A model generated the notes under the pieces. That model had not been told where the DNA came from and ran no database searches. It was given only the letters and a program-made list of their open reading frames with translations. The translations under genes and the position numbers were made by a program. From assembly GCF_005938655.1 (NCBI RefSeq), contig NZ_VCQT01000036.1, positions 112,665 to 176,664 of the forward strand: DNA of 64,000 bases. The letters run 5' to 3'. How positions within the stretch are numbered: position 1 is the stretch's first letter; each line of letters opens with the position of its first letter. Shown here piece after piece: positions 43,532 to 52,423 of the stretch. The DNA is from Alloalcanivorax gelatiniphagus (GTDB lineage: Bacteria > Pseudomonadota > Gammaproteobacteria > Pseudomonadales > Alcanivoracaceae).

Positions 43532-43764
43532 AGCAATCTCCAGCCTGCGGAGCTACCCCTCGGTTCATCGTTGTTGGCACCCGGAACGGTTCCGCGTCCC
43601 GGATAGAGGCCTTCCGATTTGCGGCGGCATCATCGATCAGTTGCGTTCCACAGCCACCAGCGCCTGCCCGGAATAATGTCCGGCTCTGCTCCGGTTTGCG
43701 CCCGCCTCTGCGGCGGGGCATCCTTGGCGCCCCAACCGATACGGCCAATCAGTGGAGAAAGAAC

Positions 43765-44346
43765 ATGCGCAGTGTTTGTGTGTATTGCGGGTCCAGCCCC
43801 GGGCGGCGGGCGGTCTATGCCGAAGCCGCGCGGGCGCTGGCCGAGGAGATGGTGAAGCGGGACCTGGGCCTGGTGTACGGCGGCGCCAGCGTGGGCATCA
43901 TGGGGGTGGTGGCGGACGCGGTGCTGGACGCCGGCGGCCGGGCCACCGGGGTGATTCCCGAGGCCCTGCGCGATAAGGAGATCGCCCACCCGGGGCTCAC
44001 CGAACTGCACGTCACCTCTTCCATGCACGAACGCAAGACCCGCATGGCGGGCCTGGCCGATGGCTTTATCGCCATGCCCGGCGGCGTCGGCACCCTGGAG
44101 GAACTGTTCGAGATCTGGACCTGGGGCCAGCTGGGCTGGCACGAGAATCCCTGCGCCTTGCTCAATGTGGACGGCTACTACGACGGCCTGACCACCTTCC
44201 TGGACCACGCCACCGACCAGGCCTTCCTGCGCCCGGTCCACCGCGAAATGCTGATCGTGGAATCGGACCCGGCCCGGCTGCTGGACCGCATGGCGGACTA
44301 TCAAAAACCGGAAGCCAAGACCTGGGTCCGCAAGGCGGATTTGTGA
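43765..44346 (+). CDS. LOG-family protein (TIGR00730; cytokinin-riboside phosphorylase-like)
   Basis: A 193-residue Rossmann-fold protein with SVCVYCGSSPGRRAVYAEAA at the N-terminus and the LOG motif MPGGVGTLEELFEIWTWGQLG. Plant homologues release cytokinin bases from riboside monophosphates; bacterial members cleave AMP or related nucleotides to base and ribose-5-phosphate. The start is ATG 43765 with GGAGAAAGA upstream; longer frames are not conserved sequence. It is a single gene convergent with uraA across a heptamer-repeat element. Confidence 0.9.
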   Translation: MRSVCVYCGSSPGRRAVYAEAARALAEEMVKRDLGLVYGGASVGIMGVVADAVLDAGGRATGVIPEALRDKEIAHPGLTELHVTSSMHERKTRMAGLADGFIAMPGGVGTLEELFEIWTWGQLGWHENPCALLNVDGYYDGLTTFLDHATDQAFLRPVHREMLIVESDPARLLDRMADYQKPEAKTWVRKADL

Positions 44347-44354
44347 AAAGAGTG

Positions 44355-44501
44355 GTTGAAAGTTGCAAGTGAAAAGTTGAAAGGTCGCACCCGAAGCGCC
44401 TTACCCCGGGTTTGATCTGATTGAAACGCGGGCACGGCCTTGCCCCACGCTCGGACCCGACCCGCGTTTTAACTTTCAACTTTCAACTTTTAACTTCGAA
44501 C
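44355..44501. repeat. Heptamer-repeat inverted element between LOG gene and uraA
   Basis: Left arm GTTGAAA-GTTGCAA-GTGAAAA-GTTGAAA (44355-44382). Right arm TTTTAAC-TTTCAAC-TTTCAAC-TTTTAAC-TTCGAAC (44467-44501). The 84-nt centre is GC-rich, with ACGCGGGCACGGCC. It sits between two convergent genes, like the copy at 22834. Confidence 0.8.
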
Positions 44502-44503
44502 CC

Positions 44504-45808
44504 TCAACGCTCTTTCTTCCTGGCATGCTCCAGCAAATCGTCCACGTATTCCTGCTCTTCGTGGAGATCGTCGGCGTCGTCCCGGGCCGACGGCAGCACT
44601 TGGTTAAGGAACACCGCCACCAGACCGCACAGGCTGATGCCCTGCAGGGTGAATTCGCCGTTGCCCACCACCATGCCGCCGATGCCGAAGATCAGGGTCA
44701 CCGCCACGATCACCAGGTTGCGTTGCTGGTGCAGGTCCACCCGGGCCTTGATCAGGGTGTTCATGCCGACGCTGGCGATGGAGCCGAACATCAGGATCAG
44801 GATGCCGCCCATCACCGGGGTGGGAATGCTCTGCAGCAGGTGGCCGAATTTGCCGATAAAGGCCAGGGCGATGGCGAAGATCGCGGTCCAGGTCATCACC
44901 ACCGGGTTGAACACCTTGGTGAGCATCACCGCGCCGGTGACCTCGGAGTAGGTGGTGTTGGGCGGGCCGCCGAACAGCGCCGCCGCCATGCTGGCGATGC
45001 CGTCGCCGGTGAGGGTGCGGTGCAGGCCGGGCTTTTTGATGTAGTCCTTGCCGGTGACATTGCTGATCGCCAGCACGTCACCCACGTGCTCGATGGCCGG
45101 CGCCAGGGCCACCGGAATCATGAACAGGATCGCCGGCAGGTGGAAGCTGGGGGCGACGAACGCCGGCACCTCCAGCCAGCCGGCCTGCTGCACGGTGGTG
45201 AAGTCCACCATGCCCAGCAGCAGGGCGGCCAGGTAGCCGGCCAGCACGCCGCACAGAATCGGCAGCAGCCGGAACAGGCCGTGGGCCAGGGTCGCCACCA
45301 GGGCGGTGGTGGCCAGCGCCACGGTGGATACCAGCAGCGCCTCGCCGTAGGGGAACAGCCGCTCGGCGCCGTTGCCGGTCATGCCCATGGCGAAGTTGAC
45401 GGCGGTGGGCGCCAGGCTCAGGCCGATCACCATGATGATCGGGCCGGTGACCACCGGCGGCATCAGCCGGTGCAGAAAGCCCGGGCCGCGCCATTTCACC
45501 AGGGCGCCCAGGATCACGTACACCAGCGCGGTGCACATCAGCGCGCCCATGGTGGCGGATACGCCCCACTGGTCGATGCCGTGGCTGATCGGCGCCACGA
45601 ACACGAACGACGAGGCCAGGAACACCGGTACCGAGCGGCCGGTGATCCACTGGAACAGCAGCGTGCCCAGGCCGGCGGTGAACAGCGCCACGCTCGGGTC
45701 CAGGCCGGTGAGCAGCGGCATCAGCACCATGGCGCCGAAGGCCACGAACAGCATCTGCGCGCCGATCAGGATGATTTTCCAGTTCCAGAATCCCGGTGTG
45801 CGGTCCAT
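44504..45808 (-). CDS. uraA: Uracil permease (NCS2 family)
   Basis: A 434-residue proton-coupled uracil importer with about 14 helices. The NCS2 signature region reads PNTTYSEVTGAVMLTKVFNP, and ISHGIDQWGVSATMGALM is near the N-terminal third. It lies 23 bases downstream of upp on the same strand, so uracil uptake and phosphoribosylation are co-expressed. The C-terminus is acidic, then basic (LEHARKKER). Confidence 0.92.
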   Translation of the reverse strand: MDRTPGFWNWKIILIGAQMLFVAFGAMVLMPLLTGLDPSVALFTAGLGTLLFQWITGRSVPVFLASSFVFVAPISHGIDQWGVSATMGALMCTALVYVILGALVKWRGPGFLHRLMPPVVTGPIIMVIGLSLAPTAVNFAMGMTGNGAERLFPYGEALLVSTVALATTALVATLAHGLFRLLPILCGVLAGYLAALLLGMVDFTTVQQAGWLEVPAFVAPSFHLPAILFMIPVALAPAIEHVGDVLAISNVTGKDYIKKPGLHRTLTGDGIASMAAALFGGPPNTTYSEVTGAVMLTKVFNPVVMTWTAIFAIALAFIGKFGHLLQSIPTPVMGGILILMFGSIASVGMNTLIKARVDLHQQRNLVIVAVTLIFGIGGMVVGNGEFTLQGISLCGLVAVFLNQVLPSARDDADDLHEEQEYVDDLLEHARKKER

Positions 45809-45831
45809 GGGTGTCGCCCCCTCGTTAGCGA

Positions 45832-46458
45832 TTACTTGGTGCCGAAGATCTTGTCGCCGGCGTCGCCCAGGCCCGGCATGATGTAACCGTCCTCGTTGAG
45901 ACCCTGGTCGATGCTGGCGGTGTAGATGGTCACGTCCGGATGCTCCTGCTCCACCCGGCGCACGCCTTCCGGCGCGGCCACCAGCACCAGTGCGCGAATT
46001 TGCTTACAGCCCGCTTTTTTCAGCATCTCGATGGTGGCCAGCATGGAGCCGCCGGTGGCCAGCATCGGGTCCACCACCAGGGCCAGCCGCTCGTCCAGCC
46101 CGTGGGCCAGCTTCTCGAAGTAGGCCACCGGCTGCAGGGTTTCCTCGTTGCGGTACACGCCCACCACGCTGACCCGGGCACTGGGAATCAGCTCCAGCAC
46201 GCCGTCCAGCATGCCGATGCCGGCGCGCAGAATCGGTACCACCGTGACCTTCTTGCCCTTGATGCGCTGGGCCGGGGCCGGGCCCGCCCAGGTCTGCACC
46301 TGGTAGTCTTCCAGGGTCAGGTCGCTGGTCGCTTCGTAGGTCAGCAGGGCCGCCAGCTCGGCGGTCACCTGGCGGAAACTGCGGGTGCTCAGGCTCTGCT
46401 GGCGCAGGATGCCCAGCTTGTGCTTGACCAGGGGGTGGGTGATTTCATGGACGGGCAT
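45832..46458 (-). CDS. upp: Uracil phosphoribosyltransferase
   Basis: Upp makes UMP from uracil and PRPP. The 208-residue protein has exactly the usual length, the PRPP loop [16 protein letters not shown], the N-terminal [12 protein letters not shown] and the C-terminal [13 protein letters not shown]. The start is ATG 46458; the frame continues upstream without homology. Its promoter must lie in 46459-46670, back-to-back with that of ppa. Confidence 0.96.
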   Translation of the reverse strand: MPVHEITHPLVKHKLGILRQQSLSTRSFRQVTAELAALLTYEATSDLTLEDYQVQTWAGPAPAQRIKGKKVTVVPILRAGIGMLDGVLELIPSARVSVVGVYRNEETLQPVAYFEKLAHGLDERLALVVDPMLATGGSMLATIEMLKKAGCKQIRALVLVAAPEGVRRVEQEHPDVTIYTASIDQGLNEDGYIMPGLGDAGDKIFGTK

Positions 46459-46595
46459 GGGCGGCGACTCCTCGGTGGCGCGGTTCACGTACACATCAAA
46501 GCCGGGATTGTACCGGCCCGGCGCCGTCTTCTCACGGGTCCCTGCCACTTTCGTGCCAGCCGGGGATCGCCGATTAGCCACGCGGGCCGCGCCAT

Positions 46596-46604
46596 TGCTA
46601 TAAT
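46596..46604 (+). promoter_or_regulatory. Extended -10 promoter for ppa
   Basis: TGCTATAAT is a perfect extended -10 element, 67 bases before the ppa ATG. Only a weak -35 is visible, as expected for this promoter class. Confidence 0.65.
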
Positions 46605-46671
46605 CCGCGCCCATTCAACGGGGCACCGCCGCGGTCCCCTGCCCGCTGACCCATACGCTGAAGGACAGACC

Positions 46672-47202
46672 ATGGATTTTGCAAAGGTACCCGCCGGAAA
46701 AGACGTTCCCGAAGACATCTACGTGGCCATCGAGATTCCGGCCAACGCCGATCCCATCAAGTATGAGATCGACAAGGAAAGCAACGCCATCTTCGTTGAC
46801 CGCTTCATGTCCACGCCGATGTTCTACCCGGCCAACTACGGCTACATCCCCAACACCCTGTCCGAAGACGGCGATCCCATGGACGTGCTGGTGGTCACCC
46901 CCCATCCGGTGGTGCCCGGCTCCGTGATCCGTTGCCGCCCGGTGGGCATGCTCGACATGACCGACGAAGCCGGCAAGGACACCAAGGTGGTGGCGGTGCC
47001 GCACACCAAGCTGAGCAAGCTCTACGACGACGTCCAGGAAGTCACCGACCTGCCCAAGCAGTTGCTCGCCCAGATCAAACACTTCTTCGAGCACTACAAG
47101 GATCTGGAAGAAGGCAAGTGGGTGAAGGTCGACGGCTGGAAAGACGCCGCCTCCGCCAAGCAGGAAATCGTCAAGTCCGTGGAAGCCTACGAAAAGCGCT
47201 GA
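46672..47202 (+). CDS. ppa: Inorganic pyrophosphatase (family I)
   Basis: Ppa hydrolyses PPi and drives biosynthetic reactions forward. The 176-residue protein has the family signature [11 protein letters not shown], with the metal-binding aspartates, and [17 protein letters not shown] N-terminal substrate contacts ([16 protein letters not shown]). It diverges from upp and ends at a strong Rho-independent terminator. It competes for PPi with the phosphofructokinase at 37666. Confidence 0.96.
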   Translation: MDFAKVPAGKDVPEDIYVAIEIPANADPIKYEIDKESNAIFVDRFMSTPMFYPANYGYIPNTLSEDGDPMDVLVVTPHPVVPGSVIRCRPVGMLDMTDEAGKDTKVVAVPHTKLSKLYDDVQEVTDLPKQLLAQIKHFFEHYKDLEEGKWVKVDGWKDAASAKQEIVKSVEAYEKR

Positions 47203-47225
47203 TCGGCGCCCTTGGACCGAAGCAA

Positions 47226-47251
47226 GGCCGGGTTTGCACCCGGCCTTTTTT
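47226..47251 (+). terminator. Rho-independent terminator after ppa
   Basis: GGCCGGGT-TTGC-ACCCGGCC, a perfect eight-base stem, is followed by six Ts, 23 bases after the ppa stop. Confidence 0.9.
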
Positions 47252-47359
47252 CGTTTATGGCCACGGCCTTGACCCAGGGCAATTCTTTTCGCCGGTGCCA
47301 CTGGCACGCTATCCCCATCGCAATCAGGAATACATCAGGACCACAAAGGGGACAGCAAG

Positions 47360-48064
47360 ATGGCATTCTCACGGCACACTCTGGGCAAAGCGGTAACCAT
47401 GGCAATGGCCGGCTCCGTTCTGGCAATCGCCGGCGCGGCCCAGGCACACGAAGCCGGTTCTTTCATCGTGCGTGCGGGCGCCGCCACCGTTGATCCGCAC
47501 GAGGACAGCGGCAATCTGAAATTCAACGGCACCGCCGCCCCCGGCACCAGTGCCACCCTGGACAGCGACACCCAGCTCGGCCTGACCTTCACCTACATGC
47601 TGTCCAACCAGCTGGGCGTGGAACTGGTGGGTGCCACCCCGTTCCAACACGAGGTTGGCGTCAAGGGTCTGGGCGCCGGCCTGGACGGCAAGCTGGCCGA
47701 CATCAAGCATCTGCCGCCCACCGTGCTGCTGCAGTACTACCCGATGGACCCGTCGTCCGCCGTACAGCCCTATGTGGGCGCCGGCATCAACTACACCACC
47801 TTCTTCGAGGAAGACCTGACCGCCACCCGCAAGGCGCAGGGCTTCAGCGATCTGGAGCTGGACGACTCCTGGGGCCTGGCCCTGGAAGCCGGGGTGGACT
47901 ACATGCTCACCGACAAGCTGCTGGTGAACGCCTCGGTCTGGTACATGGACATTGAAACCGACGCCACCGTGAAGGGCCCCACCGCCCTGAGCATCAGCGA
48001 AACCAAGGTGAACGTGGACGTGGACCCCTGGGTGTACATGGTCGGCCTCGGCTACAAGTTCTGA
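47360..48064 (+). CDS. ompW: OmpW family outer-membrane porin
   Basis: A 234-residue eight-stranded barrel protein. The signal peptide ends at GAAQAHEAG, followed by SFIVRAGAATVDPHEDSGN, LGLTFTYMLSNQLGVELVG and a terminal YMVGLGYKF with the C-terminal Phe. OmpW/AlkL proteins give hydrophobic molecules a lateral path across the outer membrane, which suits a lipid or alkane user. It is a single gene between two terminators. Confidence 0.92.
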   Translation: MAFSRHTLGKAVTMAMAGSVLAIAGAAQAHEAGSFIVRAGAATVDPHEDSGNLKFNGTAAPGTSATLDSDTQLGLTFTYMLSNQLGVELVGATPFQHEVGVKGLGAGLDGKLADIKHLPPTVLLQYYPMDPSSAVQPYVGAGINYTTFFEEDLTATRKAQGFSDLELDDSWGLALEAGVDYMLTDKLLVNASVWYMDIETDATVKGPTALSISETKVNVDVDPWVYMVGLGYKF

Positions 48065-48091
48065 TCCCGAGTCTCCATATCACACCGCCCC

Positions 48092-48120
48092 ACCGGACAA
48101 GGCCCCGCGCCTTGTCCGGT
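48092..48120. terminator. Bidirectional hairpin between ompW and the convergent gene
   Basis: ACCGGACAAGGC/GCCTTGTCCGGT, a perfect 12-base stem with a five-base loop, lies between the ompW stop and the stop of the minus-strand gene. No long T-run is present on either side. Confidence 0.65.
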
Positions 48121-48731
48121 CATTGCATGAACAGCACCCGCGCCCACGTCGCCAGGCTCCACAGGGTACTCAGCCACAGTAGCCCGCCCAACCCGATCCA
48201 AATCCCGTTCGCCCAGGTAATGCGGCTATTGGCGACACCATCCTGGTCACCGAGGGTGGCGTTGACCCGTTGCTGGCACCGCCCCAACGCCCACCATATC
48301 GGCAGCAGCATCACCAGACTCCCCAGCCACAGCAGCAGGCCCGGCAGGCCCGGTTGATCCATCAGATTGCTGCCCACGCTGGAAAACAGGGTGCACAGCA
48401 CGTACACCACCGCCAGCAGCGATGGCTGGAAACCACCGGGCACACCCGCCGCCCGCGCCTCCCTGTCGATGCGATGAAACAAGGACGGCGCGAAAAAAAT
48501 ACTGAACACCGCGCGCAGCACCGGCAAACCGCCGCCGCCCCGCGCCTCGCGGTACAGCGCCCAGTTTTTATATTGCCAATACACGTCGTAGATCCCCATG
48601 GTGCTCCAGAACAGCAGCGAGAATTTCGCCGGCGAGACCAGATAAAAAAGCGGCGCGGGAGAAGACGGTGGCGGCGCGATTTCCGCCTGCGGGGGCTGGT
48701 ACGGGTCCAGCGGGTTATTGCTATTGCTCAT
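48120..48731 (-). CDS. Polytopic membrane protein of unknown function
   Basis: A 203-residue protein: proline-rich polar N-terminus (about 27 residues), then FYLVSPAKFSLLFWSTMGIYDVYWQYKNW, a segment style seen in DUF4234-like membrane proteins. Two or three further helices follow to the C-terminus. The GIYDVYW motif is recurrent in small bacterial membrane proteins of unknown role. It converges on ompW. Confidence 0.75.
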   Translation of the reverse strand: MSNSNNPLDPYQPPQAEIAPPPSSPAPLFYLVSPAKFSLLFWSTMGIYDVYWQYKNWALYREARGGGGLPVLRAVFSIFFAPSLFHRIDREARAAGVPGGFQPSLLAVVYVLCTLFSSVGSNLMDQPGLPGLLLWLGSLVMLLPIWWALGRCQQRVNATLGDQDGVANSRITWANGIWIGLGGLLWLSTLWSLATWARVLFMQ

Positions 48732-48794
48732 GACGTTCCCTTGACGATTTTCTCTAATTAGAAATGATTTTGTTTATTAATACGAGGCGCGTCT

Positions 48795-48819
48795 GGCGGT
48801 TTTATTTCCGCCTTTTTTT
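48795..48819 (+). terminator. Terminator-like hairpin in the leader of the hemolysin-domain operon
   Basis: GGCGG-TTTTATTT-CCGCC is followed by seven Ts on the plus strand, 62 bases before the operon's first ATG. No plus-strand gene lies upstream (ompW already ends at 48092-48120), so it would act on a leader or small RNA starting in the AT-rich 48735-48790 region. It may be an attenuator. Confidence 0.6.
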
Positions 48820-48880
48820 CCTTTAAGAGAGCATTAAGCTTGGCGGTGCCGAATGGGACTCTCAGAACCGGGAGTCCGCC

Positions 48881-49561
48881 ATGACGCCAACCGTTTTCGA
48901 CCCTGTTTGCCTGCGCCGCCCCCTGATGCTCAAGGGGGTGCCGCTGGAGGCCCGACTTTGCCGCCCCGGCGAGCCCGGCTACCACGACGCCGCCGCCTTC
49001 GCGCGCCAGCGCTACCGTGCCAGCTACGGGGCCCGCCCGCGCATTACCGCCCCCACCCTGATGGCGCTGAACGATCCGTTCGGCCAGCCCCGGGCGGTAG
49101 CCGCCCTGACCCCAGCCGCCGGCCACCGGCTGTTTCTGGAGCAGTATCTGGATGCGCCGCTGGAACAGGCGGTGTCGGCCCTGGCCGGCACGCCGGTGGC
49201 CCGCCACCGCCTGCTGGAAGTGGCCAGCCTGGCCGCCGACGGGTCCGGCGCGGGCCGGCTGCTGTTCATCGCCCTTACCGCCCTGCTGCCGTCGCTGGGG
49301 GTGGACTGGATCGCCTTCACCGCCACCCTTCAGGTGCGCAATATGTTCGCGCGCCTGGGGCTGGCGCCGGTTTGCCTGGCCCCGGCGGACCCGGCACGGC
49401 TGCGCACCGACGCCGCCCGTTGGGGCGATTACTATCGCCACGATCCCCGCGTCATGGCCGGCTATGTGCCGCCCGGCCACCACACCCTGAGCCGCGCCGG
49501 CTGGCTGCATCCGGCCCCCGGCTATGGCGATCCGGAGGTGCGTCATGACGTGGTTGCTTGA
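48881..49561 (+). CDS. Thermostable-hemolysin-domain protein (possible GNAT-fold acyltransferase)
   Basis: A 226-residue protein matching the T_hemolysin family named after a Vibrio thermostable hemolysin. It has no signal peptide. The region EVASLAADGSGAGRLLFIAL, then VRNMFARLGL, looks like the CoA/ACP-binding core of GNAT and LuxI-type enzymes, so an acyl- or aminoacyl-transfer role is more likely than lysis; this is inference. It opens a five-gene operon and overlaps the next gene by 17 bases. Confidence 0.82.
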   Translation: MTPTVFDPVCLRRPLMLKGVPLEARLCRPGEPGYHDAAAFARQRYRASYGARPRITAPTLMALNDPFGQPRAVAALTPAAGHRLFLEQYLDAPLEQAVSALAGTPVARHRLLEVASLAADGSGAGRLLFIALTALLPSLGVDWIAFTATLQVRNMFARLGLAPVCLAPADPARLRTDAARWGDYYRHDPRVMAGYVPPGHHTLSRAGWLHPAPGYGDPEVRHDVVA

Positions 49562-50975
49562 TCGCCTGGCCGCCCACGCCCGCCACCAGCCCCGCGCGGT
49601 GGCCCTGGAAGACGCCCACGGGGAAATCACCTACTCCGCCCTGCACCTGCGCGTGGCCCGCCAGGCCGAGCGCCTGCGCGCCGCCGGCGTGCGCCGCCTG
49701 GCCCTGGCCGGGGGCAACAGCCCGGCCTGGGTGGTGGCCGATCTGGCCGCCCAGCAGCTGCGCATTCCGGTGGTGCCGGTGCCGCCGTTCTTCAGCGACG
49801 AGCAACGCCGCCATCTGATGCACGAGGCGCGCCTGGATCATCGCTATGACACCGATGGCGACCAGTTGACCGCCACCGGCGTGGCGCCGGCGTCCAGCGG
49901 CGGGCCGGCCAAGATCACCTTTACCTCCGGCAGCACCGGCACGCCCAAAGGGGTGTGCCTGGACGACGACCACCTGCGCCGCACGGTGATCGCCCTGGCC
50001 GATGCCCTGGCGCCCCACGCCGGCGCCCGCCATCTGTGCGTGCTGCCGCTGGCCACCCTGCTGGAAAACGTGGCCGGCGTGTATGTGCCGCTGTGGCTGG
50101 GCGCCCGGGTGATGTTGCCGGACCTGGCCAGCCTGGGCTTTAACGGCAGCGCCCGGCTCGACCCGGCCGCCTTCGCCGCCGCTCTGCAGCAATGGCGGCC
50201 GCACAGCGTGATCCTGGTGCCGGAGCTGTTGCGGGTGCTGACCATGATGGCCGGCCAGGGCGTGGCGCCGCCGCCGTCGCTGCGCTTTATCGCGGTGGGT
50301 GGCGGCAAGGTGGACCCGGGCCTGCTGACCGCCGCCCGGCATCTCGGCTTACCGGTGTTCGAGGGTTATGGCCTGTCCGAATGCGGCTCGGTGGTGGCGC
50401 TCAACGTGCCCGGCGCCGACCGCCCCGGCAGCGTCGGCCGGGTGCTGCCCCACGCCCGGGTGCGGGTGGACGAGCACGGCGAGATCCATGTCCGCGACGC
50501 GGTGATGCAGGGCTACCTGGACCAGCCCGCCGGCGACGAATGGCCCACCGGTGATCTGGGGCGCCTGGACGCGGACGGTTTCCTGTATGTGCACGGCCGC
50601 CGCAAGAACCTGCTGATCACCGCCTTCGGCCGCAATGTGAGCCCGGAATGGGTGGAGACCGCGTTTCAGGTCTGCACCACGGTGCACGGCCTGGTGGTGC
50701 AGGGCGATGGCGAGGCCAGCCTGCGGGCGGTGGTGGTGCCGCTGCCCGGCGCCGACCCGCACCAGCTGCGCGCGCAGATCGCCCGGGTCAATGAAGGCCT
50801 GCCGGACTATGCCCGGGTCACCCGGATCGCCATCGCCGAGGCCCCGTTCACGGTGAACAACGGCCTGGCCACCGCCAATGGCCGGCCCCGCCGTGACGCC
50901 ATCGCCCAGCGCTATCCCGACTCCTCTTTTATTTCCGTTGAAGACGAACACACCGAGGTATCCCATGTTTCATGA
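49545..50975 (+). CDS. Acyl-adenylate-forming ligase (AMP-binding family)
   Basis: A 476-residue ANL-superfamily enzyme that activates a carboxylic acid as acyl-AMP, then acyl-CoA or acyl-carrier. Visible motifs: phosphate loop FTSGSTGTPKGV, the substrate-side EGYGLSECGSVVALN, TGDLGRLDADGFLYVHGR, and the C-terminal hinge RRKNLLITAFGRNVSPEW. The usual catalytic lysine motif near the C-terminus appears as ANGRPRRDA, with Arg where Lys is expected. GGAGG precedes the ATG. It overlaps both neighbours. Confidence 0.88.
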   Translation: MTWLLDRLAAHARHQPRAVALEDAHGEITYSALHLRVARQAERLRAAGVRRLALAGGNSPAWVVADLAAQQLRIPVVPVPPFFSDEQRRHLMHEARLDHRYDTDGDQLTATGVAPASSGGPAKITFTSGSTGTPKGVCLDDDHLRRTVIALADALAPHAGARHLCVLPLATLLENVAGVYVPLWLGARVMLPDLASLGFNGSARLDPAAFAAALQQWRPHSVILVPELLRVLTMMAGQGVAPPPSLRFIAVGGGKVDPGLLTAARHLGLPVFEGYGLSECGSVVALNVPGADRPGSVGRVLPHARVRVDEHGEIHVRDAVMQGYLDQPAGDEWPTGDLGRLDADGFLYVHGRRKNLLITAFGRNVSPEWVETAFQVCTTVHGLVVQGDGEASLRAVVVPLPGADPHQLRAQIARVNEGLPDYARVTRIAIAEAPFTVNNGLATANGRPRRDAIAQRYPDSSFISVEDEHTEVSHVS

Positions 50976-51654
50976 CACTCTGCAGCAGCAAACCGAACAG
51001 GCCCGCGCCCACCTGCTGCGCGCCCCGGTCCTGGCGGCGATTCCCGAAGGCCGCTTCAACCTGGAGAGCTATCGCTATTTCCTCAGCCAGGCCTACCACC
51101 ACGTAAAACACACGGTGCCGTTGATGATGGCCTGTGGCGCCCGCCTGCCGGCACGGCTGGAGTGGATGCGCGAGGCGCTGGTGGAATACATCCGCGACGA
51201 GTACGGCCACCAGGAGTGGATTCTCAATGACCTGGAGGCCCTGGGCGCGGACGTGGACGCGGTGCGCCATGGCCAGCCGGACCTGCCCATCGAGATGATG
51301 GTGGCCTGGCTGTACGACGCCATCGCCCGTGGCAACCCGGTGTCGTTCTTCGGCATGGTGCACGTGCTGGAAGGCACCAGCATCGCCCTGGCCACGCCCC
51401 TGGCCGAGCAGGTCCAGAACACCCTGCATCTGCCCAAGAAGGCGTTCAGCTACCTGTATTCCCACGGCGCCCTGGACCAGGACCACTATCAGTTCTTTAC
51501 CGGCCTGATCAATCGCATCGAGGACCACGACGACCGCCAGGCGGTGATCCATGCCAGCAAGGTGATCTACCGGCTCTACGGCGACATGCTGCACGCCGTG
51601 CCGGTGGCCGCCGCCGGTGAGCAACGGGGAGGTGCCCATGAGCGGGTCGCCTGA
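50965..51654 (+). CDS. Haem-oxygenase-like di-iron protein (TenA/UndA/CADD-like)
   Basis: A 229-residue all-helical protein with a likely non-haem iron centre. Candidate ligands are Glu74/Glu79 and His82 (EYIRDEYGH), Glu136 (VLEGTS) and the trio His167-Asp171-His174 (SHGALDQDH), a pattern like that of the CADD/UndA group of haem-oxygenase-like di-iron oxidases. Such enzymes oxidise or decarboxylate amino or fatty acids. TenA thiaminase is unlikely without thiamine genes nearby. It overlaps the ligase by 11 bases and the SDR gene by 17. Confidence 0.83.
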   Translation: MFHDTLQQQTEQARAHLLRAPVLAAIPEGRFNLESYRYFLSQAYHHVKHTVPLMMACGARLPARLEWMREALVEYIRDEYGHQEWILNDLEALGADVDAVRHGQPDLPIEMMVAWLYDAIARGNPVSFFGMVHVLEGTSIALATPLAEQVQNTLHLPKKAFSYLYSHGALDQDHYQFFTGLINRIEDHDDRQAVIHASKVIYRLYGDMLHAVPVAAAGEQRGGAHERVA

Positions 51655-52423
51655 GCGTAGCTGGTTGCTGCTGGGCGCCAGCGGCGGGATCGGCGCCGAG
51701 GTGCTGCGCGCGCTGCTGGACCGGGGTGACCGGGTGCTGGTGGCGTCACGGCACGGGCGCGCCCCGTTCGAACACCAACGGGTGGTGCCGGTGCGGCTGG
51801 ACCTGACCGCCCCGGACCTGGGCGCCCGGGTCACCGACCTGGTGGCGGAGCTGGGCCTGCCGGATGGGCTGATCCACTGCGCCGGGGTGAACCATTTCGT
51901 GGACGCGGAGGGCAACGACGACGCCTCGCTCACCGAAACCCTGGACGTGAACCTGCGCAGCGCCCTGGTGCTCAGCCGCGAGCTGCTGCCGGGCATGCGC
52001 CGCCGGGGCACCGGCACCCTGCTGTTCGTGGGCTCCACCTTCGGCAGCATCGGCTACCCCGGCTACACCGCCTACTGCGCCAGCAAGTTCGGATTGCGCG
52101 GCTTCACCGAAGCCCTGCGCCGGGAACTGGCGGACACCCGTATCCGGGTGCGCTACGTGGCGCCCCGGGCCACCCGCACCGCCATGAACGGCCACCAGGT
52201 GGAAGCCATGAACCGCACCCTGGGCAACCGCATGGATGCCCCGGAGGCGGTGGCGCGCCGCATCGTGCGCGCCCTGGACGGCCGCCCCGCCAACACCTTC
52301 CTGGGCTGGCCGGAAAAACTGTTCGTGCGCCTCAACGCCCTGCTGCCGCGTCTGGTGGACAAGGCCCTGCGTAAACAACTGCCCGTGATTCAACGCTTTC
52401 TTAAACAAGGAGCTTCATCGTGA
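51638..52423 (+). CDS. Short-chain dehydrogenase/reductase
   Basis: A 261-residue SDR with the cofactor motif LLGASGGIGAEVL, NAG-like HCAGVNHF, catalytic Ser in FVGSTFGSIG and YxxxK in YTAYCASKFGLRG. A C-terminal basic-hydrophobic helix (FVRLNALLPRLVDKALRKQL) may anchor it to the membrane. It probably reduces or oxidises the acyl product of the upstream enzymes. GGGGAGG precedes the ATG; a GTG at 51617 is less likely. Confidence 0.88.
   Translation: MSGSPERSWLLLGASGGIGAEVLRALLDRGDRVLVASRHGRAPFEHQRVVPVRLDLTAPDLGARVTDLVAELGLPDGLIHCAGVNHFVDAEGNDDASLTETLDVNLRSALVLSRELLPGMRRRGTGTLLFVGSTFGSIGYPGYTAYCASKFGLRGFTEALRRELADTRIRVRYVAPRATRTAMNGHQVEAMNRTLGNRMDAPEAVARRIVRALDGRPANTFLGWPEKLFVRLNALLPRLVDKALRKQLPVIQRFLKQGASS

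Noticed and set aside
44411..44424. FNR/ANR-like site TTGATCTGATTGAA
   Set aside because: The right half does not match ATCAA, and it lies in the middle of a repeat element after a gene, not in a promoter.
50965..51654. TenA thiaminase II as function of the HDO-like gene
   Set aside because: No thiamine genes are nearby, and the metal-ligand-like His/Asp/His and Glu residues favour the iron-dependent branch of the fold.
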